From NCBI GenBank assembly GCA_027623555.1, contig JAQBSZ010000001.1:1-64000 (forward strand): a DNA stretch of 64,000 nucleotides, written 5' to 3'. The notes below the pieces were generated by a model that did no database searches, had not been told where the DNA came from, and saw only the letters and a program-made list of their open reading frames with translations. How positions within the stretch are numbered: position 1 is the first letter of the stretch; each line of letters starts with the position of its first letter. This stretch comes from Pseudomonadota bacterium. Lineage in GTDB: Bacteria; Pseudomonadota; Gammaproteobacteria; Pseudomonadales; Pseudohongiellaceae. Shown piece after piece: positions 46,971 to 54,877 of this stretch. The position numbers were made by a program, and so were the translations under genes.

Positions 46971-47252
46971 ATGCGCAGATTGCTGATTACTTTTTTTCTG
47001 CTTGCCGTCTCGATTGTCTGGGCTGCAGAAAATCAACCGCCGGAGAATGCCTCGCCGAACGCACAGGATGGTGCTGTGCTGGATACTGAATTAACAACGG
47101 AGGAATTAGAGGCGGCGGAAAATGACGAGCTCGTGCTGGGCGAGACGGAAACCGATGAACAGGATGCTGAGGAGAATCGAGAATCGGCTAGATTTATTCC
47201 CAGTGAACAGATTTCGCAGGACCTGGGAGTTTCATTTCCAGTAGACATTTGA
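46971..47252 (+). CDS. small acidic exported protein
   Basis: This 93-residue protein starts at ATG 46971, which has AAGAGG eight bases upstream; an earlier in-frame ATG (46911) has no such site. Residues 1-19 form a signal peptide (RRLLITFFLLAVSIVWA). The mature part is strongly acidic, with runs of Glu and Asp (TTEELEAAENDELVLGETETDEQDAEENRE) and few hydrophobic residues, so it is probably disordered. The C-terminus is SQDLGVSFPVDI. It lies between the PEGA/FGE gene and the ExbB-like gene, with a 34-base gap before the latter. No family recognised. Confidence 0.65.
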   Translation: MRRLLITFFLLAVSIVWAAENQPPENASPNAQDGAVLDTELTTEELEAAENDELVLGETETDEQDAEENRESARFIPSEQISQDLGVSFPVDI

Positions 47253-47286
47253 TGCTTGAAAAGGTCTGGATAAGGTAAGGAATGCT

Positions 47287-48102
47287 ATGAAACAAGGCTC
47301 GTTGCACGAGGCGCTCTTTCAAGTTGCCACACTCATTCTGGCGGTGATTATCGTTCATGCAACTTATGTCACGATAATCCGACCGAATGCAGAGTTGATT
47401 CAGGAACAACAGAACCTGCTTCAACAAACCGATGAAAACTTTGTACCAGAGCGCTCGCTGTTTATCATCATAAGGGATTGGGAACAGGAAACCTGCATCA
47501 TCCTGATGCTTTGGGCAGTCGCCCTTATTGGCATGAAAACCCAAGGTACTTTGCGCGAGAGGTCCTTGTTGGATCGCACCCTGATCCAGGTCTCTGACGG
47601 AATGAGTATTCTGCCGGAGGATTCACGCAACTATGCCAGGCCGGTGCAGGCACTCCCGGAGAAGGAGCGCGATTATCTCTTACCCCGGGCATTGCTGGCC
47701 GGACTGCATCGATTTCAGAGCACCCATAACATCCAGGATGTTGCGTCTGTTATCAGAGACACCTGCGAGACAGAAGCAGACCGGATGGAAACAGAACTTA
47801 CTATTGTGCGCTACATCGCCTGGGCGATTCCTTCCATTGGATTCCTTGGCACAGTGCGCGGCATCGGTACTGCCCTGGGGCAGGCTTACCAGGCAGTAGC
47901 CGGTGATATCGTCGGTGTGACAGTTAGCCTGGGTGTGGCATTCAATTCAACCTTTGTCGCCCTGGTAGTGAGTATCTTCCTGATGTTTTTACTCCATCAG
48001 CTGCAACTACTACAAGACCGGTTGGTACTGGATAGCCAGAACTACTGCGAAGAAAAATTGGTCAGGCATTTACAGGTGCCTGAAAAGAGTGAACACGTAT
48101 GA
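47287..48102 (+). CDS. MotA/TolQ/ExbB-type proton channel subunit
   Basis: This 271-residue polytopic protein belongs to the MotA/TolQ/ExbB stator family. Helices lie at about 9-30, 68-84, 172-196 and 210-238. AWAIPSIGFLGTVRGIGTALG (178-198) matches the TM2-loop motif of ExbB/TolQ (IGLLGTVxG), and GVAFNSTFVALVVSIFLMFLL (216-236) is the final channel helix. A charged cytoplasmic segment (85-170) separates them as in ExbB. AAGGA is five bases from ATG 47287. It overlaps the next gene by 4 bases (ATGA). A partner with an ExbD/TolR-like helix is encoded two genes on. Confidence 0.88.
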   Translation: MKQGSLHEALFQVATLILAVIIVHATYVTIIRPNAELIQEQQNLLQQTDENFVPERSLFIIIRDWEQETCIILMLWAVALIGMKTQGTLRERSLLDRTLIQVSDGMSILPEDSRNYARPVQALPEKERDYLLPRALLAGLHRFQSTHNIQDVASVIRDTCETEADRMETELTIVRYIAWAIPSIGFLGTVRGIGTALGQAYQAVAGDIVGVTVSLGVAFNSTFVALVVSIFLMFLLHQLQLLQDRLVLDSQNYCEEKLVRHLQVPEKSEHV

Positions 48103-49460
48103 GCCTGAAGGTTATCGAGTTAAACGATTGCGGGATCAATGTCGGTGATGAGAGTGGCATCATTGCGCAGAGTCCCGGCTTCGCGCTGGCTATCGGAAAC
48201 TCACTGGAAATCGGAGAAAGTGCCGAGCAAAAGGCTCGTCTGCAACCGACCAACAGTTACAACAAGTACTGGCATGAACTCAACCTGGAACCGCTTTCCC
48301 ATGGCAACAACATCAGGCACTACGCCGATTTAGCCTACGGCCAGTTATTGCATCTTGCCGAGATCGGCCAGATAGATTCAGAAGTAATCTTCGCCGTACC
48401 GGGAAATTTCACCCGGCAACAGTTAGCGATCTTGCTTGGTCTGGCTAAACAGAGTCCATTTACTCCAGTAGGTGTGGTCGATTCTGCCCTGGCGGCTGCG
48501 ATTGCCGCCGCACAATCCGCTGTCATCATCTATGCCGATATTCAGCTACACCAGGTCGTGCTGACTAAACTGGAAGTGGTCGAGAAATATCTTACCACCG
48601 ATTCTGTTGTGCAGGTGCCCGGTGTTGGCAATCAAAATTTCATGGATTTGATGATGCAATTATCCACCGGACTATTTATTCAGCAGTGCCGGTTTAATCC
48701 TCAGCACGATGCTGCTTCGGAGCAGTTACTCTATAATGAGTTACCTCGCTGGTTAAGGCAGACTGATGAAGATCAGAGCAGTCTGATACTGGAGTTGAAG
48801 ACTGGCAGCACTGTCCATACCGCCAAGATGCCCAGGGAAAGCCTGATCAGTAATCTGAAGGGTTATTACGAGAAGATAAATCAACAGATATCCGCGCTTG
48901 CCACCGCTCACGATGTACAACTGTTTCTGAGTGCGCGCATGTCTGCCTTGCCTGGATACACGGCCACGCTAAAACAACACCCAAATCTTCTGGTGTTGGA
49001 TTCCCACACGGTCAATGCGGCCTGCCTGCAATATCGCGACTTGATTACCGGGACGGATGAAGGTATTCACCTGGTCAGCCGCCTGCCGGTATCCGGTGCT
49101 TCATCAGCGACTATCGCGAACGCCACAGCGAAGCAATCCGCCGCTGCCGATCTGCCTACTCATGTGCTGTTTTCAAATCGGGCGCTTGCGGTAGGCGCTA
49201 TCGAGATCAAGAACAAGGCCAAACTTAATGGCCATGCAGCGGCGGCCAGGACCATTGTGATGGAGTTGGATAGCCTGCCGGAAGATCTGGGGCGCATTGA
49301 GAAGCGGGCGGAAGGCGTATTCCTCGACAGTGGCCAGAACGAAGTGCTTTTGAATGATAAAAAAGTGAGCGGTCAACAGCCGCTAAAACTCGGCGATCGA
49401 ATTCGATTCACAGCAGACAGTGAAGAGATTTGTCTGATACAGGTAAGCAATGTCGTCTAA
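48099..49460 (+). CDS. Hsp70/actin-fold protein with FHA-like C-terminus
   Basis: This 453-residue soluble protein has no signal or helices. The N-terminal 300 residues resemble a reduced Hsp70/YegD-type ASKHA domain: PGFALAIGNSLEIG, ARLQPTNSYNKYWHELN, VIFAVPGNFTRQQLAILLGLA, and IYADIQLHQVVLTKL where the phosphate-2 motif would lie, with its glycines missing. The C-terminal 45 residues (GVFLDSGQNEVLLNDKKV, PLKLGDRIRF) resemble the last strands of an FHA or similar phospho-recognition fold, with nine strands not all visible. It overlaps the ExbB-like gene by 4 bases and the vWA gene by 11. It probably forms the cytoplasmic end of the machine. ATP binding cannot be confirmed. Confidence 0.6.
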   Translation: MSLKVIELNDCGINVGDESGIIAQSPGFALAIGNSLEIGESAEQKARLQPTNSYNKYWHELNLEPLSHGNNIRHYADLAYGQLLHLAEIGQIDSEVIFAVPGNFTRQQLAILLGLAKQSPFTPVGVVDSALAAAIAAAQSAVIIYADIQLHQVVLTKLEVVEKYLTTDSVVQVPGVGNQNFMDLMMQLSTGLFIQQCRFNPQHDAASEQLLYNELPRWLRQTDEDQSSLILELKTGSTVHTAKMPRESLISNLKGYYEKINQQISALATAHDVQLFLSARMSALPGYTATLKQHPNLLVLDSHTVNAACLQYRDLITGTDEGIHLVSRLPVSGASSATIANATAKQSAAADLPTHVLFSNRALAVGAIEIKNKAKLNGHAAAARTIVMELDSLPEDLGRIEKRAEGVFLDSGQNEVLLNDKKVSGQQPLKLGDRIRFTADSEEICLIQVSNVV

Positions 49461-50553
49461 AACCAGAGCCAACAGACGCAAGATCAACCCCCTCAGCTTG
49501 TCGTTTCTCGACGTCATGTTCTGTGGCTTTGGTGCCGTGATTCTCATTTTCCTGATTCTCGATCACGCCAGCACTATCTCTCCAAATTCCGTAAACCCGG
49601 ATCTGACGGCGGAGATAAACCTGCTTGAGGAAGAAGTGAAGGAGGGCGAGCTTGGCCTGGTGCGGATACGTAATACACTCTCTGACGTCGACTTCGAAGT
49701 GGTTACAGCTCAGGGAATGGCCAGGCAGATACAGGTACAGCTCGACACCTTCCTGCAGGAGCTAGCCTCGCTGGAGAATTCCAGCGTCGCCACTGTCGAA
49801 GATATCGAGAAGCTGCGCAGCGATATCCAATCGCTGGAAGAAGAGTTGCTGCGCTTGCAGGCGAGTGCTTTCGAGCAGGATGGCAACAGTGCTCGTCAGT
49901 TCCTCGGGGACGGCAATCGCCAGTATCTGTCAGGTCTGTTTCTGGGTGGCCAGCGCATACTGATTTTGCTGGACAGCTCGGCGAGTATGTTGGATAGCAC
50001 CATTGTTAATATCATCAGAACCCGCAATATGTCGGATGAACGGAAGAAAAATGCACCGAAATGGCAACGTGTTGTCAAGACGGTCGATTGGATCAGCACC
50101 CAGTTGCCCATCACCAGTCGATACCAGATCTGGAATTTCAATACGGGCTATTCCAGCGTCATACCCGGGACAGAAGAACTCTGGCTGGAGGTGGCTGATC
50201 GGGATCAGCTGAACCAGGCAATTATTAATCTCCAAGACGTGGTGCCTGAGAATGGCACCAACATGGAACAGGTATTCAGAGCCGTGGCGAACATGAATCC
50301 GAGGCCGGACAATATATTCCTGATTACTGATGGCCTGCCAACGCTTAATGACAGAGGTTCTTCATCGGCACTGGTGACTCCCTCGGAACGGATGGACCTG
50401 TTTGAAGAGGCGGTGGAAGAACTTCCGGAAAGAGTCCCAGTGAACATAGTATTAATGCCCCTGGAAGGCGACCCTAGTGCGGCTGCCGTCTACTGGCAGC
50501 TCGCACAGTACTCCAAGGGTTCGTTTATATCACCCTCGAAGGATTGGCCCTAG
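49450..50553 (+). CDS. vWA-domain protein with ExbD/TolR-like N-terminal helix
   Basis: This 367-residue protein begins with a basic tail (1-11) and a single helix LSFLDVMFCGFGAVILIF (17-34). Asp21 stands where ExbD/TolR carry the proton-translocating Asp (PxIDVML). A coiled coil (about 52-138) leads to a vWA domain (about 168-360) with MIDAS Asp175-x-Ser177-x-Ser179 (DSSAS), Thr270 in NGTNME and Asp294 in ITDG. The periplasmic peptidoglycan-binding or TonB-like domain of usual stators is absent. Start and previous stop overlap by 11 bases, implying equimolar synthesis with the Hsp70-like and ExbB-like proteins. Confidence 0.85.
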   Translation: MSSKTRANRRKINPLSLSFLDVMFCGFGAVILIFLILDHASTISPNSVNPDLTAEINLLEEEVKEGELGLVRIRNTLSDVDFEVVTAQGMARQIQVQLDTFLQELASLENSSVATVEDIEKLRSDIQSLEEELLRLQASAFEQDGNSARQFLGDGNRQYLSGLFLGGQRILILLDSSASMLDSTIVNIIRTRNMSDERKKNAPKWQRVVKTVDWISTQLPITSRYQIWNFNTGYSSVIPGTEELWLEVADRDQLNQAIINLQDVVPENGTNMEQVFRAVANMNPRPDNIFLITDGLPTLNDRGSSSALVTPSERMDLFEEAVEELPERVPVNIVLMPLEGDPSAAAVYWQLAQYSKGSFISPSKDWP

Positions 50554-50573
50554 CAGGCCCGTAGGACTCGATC

Positions 50574-51581
50574 ATGAGCAGACGCAGAAACCGAGAAACA
50601 GATTCCTTCACAGTGTCCTTCCTGGACGTCGCCTCCTGTGGTTTTGGAGCCATGATTATCTTGTTGATGATCACCAAGTCATCGGCGCCGGTCACCATCG
50701 AATACGCCGATGTGACACCAGAAGGCTCGGTTACTGAGCTGCAGGAGCAGTTGTTCGCGATTCGAGGCGAGACAACTATCCTGAACCGCGAGTTGAACGC
50801 CAAGCATGAACAACTCTCGGCGCTCACCGAACGGATTGCGCGGTTGCGGCGCGACCTGGAAAACATTGAGGGTCGTTACCAGACCTCCCGCCAGCTGTCG
50901 AACGAGACAACTGACGAGATCGGACGTCTGGCACTGGCACGCCAGACCCTGACCGAAGAGATGCAAAGGCTCCTGGCAGATACGGTAGCACCTACCAATA
51001 ACGCCATTGGCGGCATTCCTGTCGATAGTGAATACATCATATTTGTTATCGATACTTCGGGAAGCATGTTCAACAACCCGAGCTGGAACAAGATGTTGGG
51101 CGTGATCGAGGACACCCTGAACGTGTATCCGGGAGTCAAAGGCATCCAGGTGATGAACGACATGGGTGACTACATGTTTGATTCCTACCGCGGAGAATGG
51201 ATTCCAGACACTCCGGGGCGTCGCAGCCAGATTATTTCTACCCTCAGAAGCTGGAACCCCTACAGCAACAGTAGCCCTGTAGAAGGCGTAACCCGGGCCA
51301 TTAACACGTTTTACGAGAACGACAAGAAGATTAGTATCTATGTTCTCGGTGATGATTTTCAACCTGGCGGGTCTATTCAAGACGTACTGCAGACTATTGA
51401 CCGGATCAATGTCGAAGACGCCAATGGCAATCGCCTGGTGCGAATACACGGCATCGGCTTCCCTACTATTTTTGCCGGTCCGGCTCGATTCCAGCAGAGT
51501 GTTTACCGATATTCGACGCTGATGCGTGAGATGACCCAGCGAAACGGTGGTACGTTCGTGGGGTTGAATGACTATCAATGA
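50574..51581 (+). CDS. second vWA-domain protein with ExbD/TolR-like helix
   Basis: This 335-residue paralogue of the preceding protein has an N-terminal helix VSFLDVASCGFGAMIIL (14-30) with Asp18, sharing the SFLDVxxCGFGA signature. A coiled coil (about 54-136) precedes a vWA domain (about 150-330). MIDAS Asp160-x-Ser162-x-Ser164 (DTSGS) is intact, while the distal acidic position is in LGDD (260-261). Two related stators with different vWA faces suggest an asymmetric ExbD-like dimer. AGGA lies nine bases from ATG 50574. The 3' end is partly duplicated downstream. Confidence 0.86.
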   Translation: MSRRRNRETDSFTVSFLDVASCGFGAMIILLMITKSSAPVTIEYADVTPEGSVTELQEQLFAIRGETTILNRELNAKHEQLSALTERIARLRRDLENIEGRYQTSRQLSNETTDEIGRLALARQTLTEEMQRLLADTVAPTNNAIGGIPVDSEYIIFVIDTSGSMFNNPSWNKMLGVIEDTLNVYPGVKGIQVMNDMGDYMFDSYRGEWIPDTPGRRSQIISTLRSWNPYSNSSPVEGVTRAINTFYENDKKISIYVLGDDFQPGGSIQDVLQTIDRINVEDANGNRLVRIHGIGFPTIFAGPARFQQSVYRYSTLMREMTQRNGGTFVGLNDYQ

Positions 51582-51720
51582 ACGCAGTCAATGCCATGAA
51601 ATGGCGGTGCATTTGTGGGGCTGAATGACTATCTATGTCTATTCATGTCTATTAATGAATTAGGAAGACTATTAATGTATGCAGCCAGCCAAGTGAAATG
51701 GTGATACATTCGGGGGTCGG
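51577..51720. repeat. decayed tandem copies of the second vWA gene 3' end
   Basis: The last 36 bases of the vWA gene before the stop (51541-51576, GAAACGGTGGTACGTTCG...) recur at 51598-51633 with six differences, all transitions and mostly silent: the second copy would encode NGGAFVGLNDYL against NGGTFVGLNDYQ. A third, weaker copy is at 51695-51720. This looks like remnants of a lost tandem paralogue or serial duplication. Confidence 0.7.
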
Positions 51721-51762
51721 AACTTGACTACCAGAAGTAGTACGGGTGTGAAGAGTGTGGAC

Positions 51763-52389
51763 ATGAGACCGTTAACAATGGCAGCTAGCAGAAGTCTGCA
51801 AAGAGCGGCAGCGATTCTCATGGTCTTGAGCCTGGCTGGCTGTGGGGTCAATAATGTTGTAATCGACGGCAGCTTCCCTACCCCGAATATCAGCAAGATT
51901 CCGATATCGATAGCGGTCTATTATGATGATGCGCTGCGCGACTTCGCCTATCTGGAATACTCAGAAACCGGCCAGGAAGAATTCAATATCGAAAGCGGCC
52001 TGTCGCATGTGCAGCTGTTTAATGCAATTTTGCCTGCCATGTTCGACCGGGTTGTTGTCATCGAGAACATGGATGATGCACAAGCGATGGGAGTAGACGC
52101 AGTATTTGCGCCAGCCATCGAAGAGTTTCAATTAGCACTTCCAGCAAAGACCAAGCTGGATGTGTATGAAGTGTGGATCAAGTACAACATGCGACTGCTC
52201 TCCGCCGAGGGCGACTATATTGCTGATTGGGTACTTACGTCGTACGGAAAGACTCCAACCGAGACATTCCGTTCTACAGAAGCGGCGATTAATGATGCCG
52301 CCGTTGTCGCCTTACGAGATCTGGCCTCAAGTTTCTCATTGAGTTTTTCCCAGGTCCCGGAAGTGCGAGATTGGTTGGGAACCCTGTGA
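51763..52389 (+). CDS. lipoprotein of unknown function
   Basis: From ATG 51763 (AAGAG upstream) this is a 208-residue lipoprotein with lipobox LAGC (Cys27). TTG 51724 is possible but adds a polar N-terminus ahead of the signal sequence. The mature part is alpha/beta: ISIAVYYDDALRDFAY, then VVVIENMDDAQAMGVDAVFAP and LDVYEVWIKYNMRLL, a rhythm like the assembly-type lipoproteins (LptE/PqiC/LpoB-like) that place a beta-sheet near the outer membrane. It follows the vWA genes by 180 bases and precedes another lipoprotein, so it is probably part of the same cluster. Confidence 0.7.
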   Translation: MRPLTMAASRSLQRAAAILMVLSLAGCGVNNVVIDGSFPTPNISKIPISIAVYYDDALRDFAYLEYSETGQEEFNIESGLSHVQLFNAILPAMFDRVVVIENMDDAQAMGVDAVFAPAIEEFQLALPAKTKLDVYEVWIKYNMRLLSAEGDYIADWVLTSYGKTPTETFRSTEAAINDAAVVALRDLASSFSLSFSQVPEVRDWLGTL

Positions 52390-52482
52390 ATCAGCCATGC
52401 CAAAGTTTAGTCTGGCAGCGCGAATAGCGAAAAGGGCGCCTGAACAACCTTTAAGAGCGAGGGGCTCGAAAAGAGGCTTGTC

Positions 52483-53160
52483 ATGAAGGCTTATTTTACA
52501 TTTAGAATTATTAGATCAGCGGGCTCTCTGCTAGCGATATCAGGGCTGCTCGCTGCATGTACCAGTACCACAGTCGACGAATTTCGTCAGGGCGAAACAG
52601 GGATCGAGACGGATGAGTCCGTCGTTATATTAGGCCGGCGACAGGCGAGCGACTATGAGACTCGTTCCGAATTTGTTGAGTGCGTGGGTGAGCGCATGAC
52701 GCGCGGTGAAGGCGCACTAAGCGTGGTACCGGAGCAGGAATTTATAGACGCCATGTTTCCCTGGTTTGAACCACGGACCGCACCGCTACGAACACGTGAT
52801 CTCGAACAATTGATGGCGGAGGATGTAGTCGCCAATAAAATGAGCGAATTTGGTATTCGCTATATCGTCTGGCTAAATGGGTTTACTGAAACCACGGACC
52901 GCTCGGGTTCGATATCCTGCACTATAGGTCCTGGTGGGGCTGGTTGTTTCGGGTTTGGCACGTGGGAAGACGATGCAAATTTTGATGCCAGAGTATGGGA
53001 TGTCGGATCCATGTCGAATGTTGGGACGATCAATACCGATGCCACTGGACAATCCTATCTGCCAGCACTCGTAATACCAATTCCGCTAATAGCCAGAGTC
53101 GAAGCTAACGCCTGTAGTCGCTTAGCCACTCAACTCAAACAATTCGTAAATGGTACCTAG
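52483..53160 (+). CDS. lipoprotein of unknown function, Cys-containing
   Basis: This 225-residue lipoprotein has lipobox LAAC (Cys26); AAGAGG lies six bases before ATG 52483. The mature part has further Cys residues in VECVGER, SCTIGPGGAGCFGFG and NACSRL, enough for periplasmic disulfides. RYIVWLNGFTE and ALVIPIPLIARVEANACSRL suggest a beta/alpha domain. It is 93 bases after the preceding lipoprotein and 39 before the M48 gene. The stop codon is part of a hairpin (53158-53173, TAGCGC-ACTT-GCGCTA). No family recognised. Confidence 0.72.
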   Translation: MKAYFTFRIIRSAGSLLAISGLLAACTSTTVDEFRQGETGIETDESVVILGRRQASDYETRSEFVECVGERMTRGEGALSVVPEQEFIDAMFPWFEPRTAPLRTRDLEQLMAEDVVANKMSEFGIRYIVWLNGFTETTDRSGSISCTIGPGGAGCFGFGTWEDDANFDARVWDVGSMSNVGTINTDATGQSYLPALVIPIPLIARVEANACSRLATQLKQFVNGT

Positions 53161-53173
53161 CGCACTTGCGCTA
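53158..53173 (+). terminator. small hairpin spanning a stop codon
   Basis: TAGCGC (53158-53163) pairs with GCGCTA (53168-53173) around ACTT, using the stop codon of the upstream lipoprotein gene as its first bases. There is no T-run. It might adjust expression of the following M48 gene, whose ribosome-binding site AGGTGG begins 17 bases later. Confidence 0.3.
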
Positions 53174-53199
53174 TCCATAGAGTAAAGACAGGTGGCACT

Positions 53200-54717
53200 A
53201 TGATTAAACTGGGTTTCTACAACTTGGCCTACTCATTTTCTGTCCAGTTCAACATCAAGAATTTGCTTGCTGCCACTCTGGTGCTCAGCATAGTGCCGGC
53301 ACTCAATTCTTGTGCGGTTAATCCGGCGACCGGTGGCGCTAACCTGGTTCTGATGACGGAAAGCAAGGAGAAGGAAATCGGGCTCGAGGAGCACGAGAAA
53401 GTACTCTCCAGCATGCCGCTATTTGAAGACGAGAAACTACTGGCCTACGTGAGAGAGGTTGGCAATCGGGTTGCCAGTGTTAGCCATCGACCGGGTCTGG
53501 AATACACCTTTAATATCATCGACAGCCCGGACATCAACGCCTTTGCACTGCCTGGCGGTTATGTCTATGTCAATCGCGGCCTGCTTACCTTCATGAACAG
53601 TGAAGCAGATCTTGCAGCGGTACTCGCCCATGAAGTAGGCCATATCACGGCGCGCCATGCGGTGCAGCAGCAGGCCAGGGGAGCGCTAGCCAATGCCGCC
53701 TCAACAGTCGGTGGCTTCGTTACCGCCGTTGCTACAGGAAGCGGTTACGTGGGTTCCCAGATAAGCCAGGTCGCCTCAATCTGGGCGCAGACCGGTCTGA
53801 GTGGATTCGGTCGGGAACATGAACTGGAGGCGGACAGCCTCGGCGCTGAGTATCTGGTTGCTGCTGGTTATGATCCGACTGCGATGATTGCTGTAATTAC
53901 GGTGCTAAAAAACCAGGAAGATTTTGATCGCCGGGTCTCCGGCGGTGGCGCCAGTTATCACGGGTTGTTTGCAACTCATCCTCGCAACGATACACGCCTG
54001 CAGCAGGCAATTGCCAATGTCGGGCAGCTCAAGGACAGCTCGATTACACACAACAATGAAGAAAAGTTTCGCGAACATCTGGACGGATTGATTATCGGTG
54101 CCAGCCAGGGTTCACAGTCGACTGAAACCCGCAATCGCTACTATCAAGAATTGATGGGCTATACCGTAGTTTTTCCAGATGAGTGGGAAATTACAGAGAC
54201 CACTACAACTGTATCCGCATCTTCTCCAAACGCAGGATCCATAAAAATAGAAGCGCAACGATTGCAAGAAAATTTAGAGCCACGTGTCTTTATTAGAGAC
54301 AAGATGGGGATTAGCAATTTACAAAAGTCTGAAGCCCTTAATCAGTATCGATTGATTGGTCATACTGGAATCGCTATTTCTGAGAAGACCGGAAATCCCG
54401 AACGAGTTGCTGCGATCTATTTCGGACCGCGCGTGTTTACTTTCCGGGGAGAGATTACGGATCCCAACGCCATAGACGAGATCGATGAAGAGTTGTTGGC
54501 CTCGATTCGAACATTTCGCGCTATTCAACGTGGCGAAGCCTTCTCTGGCAATGAGCTGAAGATAAAATTCGTTCAGGCAAGCGAGTTTTTCGATTTTGCC
54601 GTCGTGGCCAGATCCAGCAAAATTGCCAACTATCCCGAAGAAACCCTGCGAATTCTCAACGGTTACTACCCGATTGGCACTCCAGAAAAAGGTGAATGGG
54701 TTAAGTTAATCGAATAA
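53200..54717 (+). CDS. M48-family metallopeptidase lipoprotein
   Basis: This 505-residue BepA/LoiP-like zinc peptidase has a hydrophobic leader and Cys38 in LNSC, a plausible but unusual lipobox. HEVGH (144-148) is the zinc-binding motif, HELEAD a downstream Glu ligand, and FALPGGYVYVNRGLL is the M48 segment before it. After the protease domain (about 60-290) a C-terminal part (about 310-505) holds YYQELMGYTVVFPDEWEI, a further beta-rich domain not found in BepA and without TPRs. It may process or check the assembly of the neighbouring lipoproteins. AGGTGG is five bases before ATG 53200. The last gene of the cluster. Confidence 0.88.
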   Translation: MIKLGFYNLAYSFSVQFNIKNLLAATLVLSIVPALNSCAVNPATGGANLVLMTESKEKEIGLEEHEKVLSSMPLFEDEKLLAYVREVGNRVASVSHRPGLEYTFNIIDSPDINAFALPGGYVYVNRGLLTFMNSEADLAAVLAHEVGHITARHAVQQQARGALANAASTVGGFVTAVATGSGYVGSQISQVASIWAQTGLSGFGREHELEADSLGAEYLVAAGYDPTAMIAVITVLKNQEDFDRRVSGGGASYHGLFATHPRNDTRLQQAIANVGQLKDSSITHNNEEKFREHLDGLIIGASQGSQSTETRNRYYQELMGYTVVFPDEWEITETTTTVSASSPNAGSIKIEAQRLQENLEPRVFIRDKMGISNLQKSEALNQYRLIGHTGIAISEKTGNPERVAAIYFGPRVFTFRGEITDPNAIDEIDEELLASIRTFRAIQRGEAFSGNELKIKFVQASEFFDFAVVARSSKIANYPEETLRILNGYYPIGTPEKGEWVKLIE

Positions 54718-54877
54718 TTGCCTGAATCTTCGATTACTCCGCTATACCGGTATCACCGCAAACTTGAACTGCTTCGCATTCGTCACTCGTAAGTGTTTGT
54801 TTTTGTTGACTGCGGGGTTAAACTCGGTGTTTCCATGGCAATGCCGATAAATCGTTTGATACCTGGTTACTACAGCA

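Noticed and set aside
50679..51578. A 299-codon minus-strand frame inside the second vWA gene
   Set aside because: Antisense shadow of a well-supported coding sequence; no motif or ribosome-binding site.
40915..54717. A Zorya-type (ZorA/ZorB) phage-defence system
   Set aside because: The ExbB-like subunit lacks the long ZorA tail, the partners have vWA and not OmpA domains, and no ZorC, ZorD or ZorE-like gene is present.
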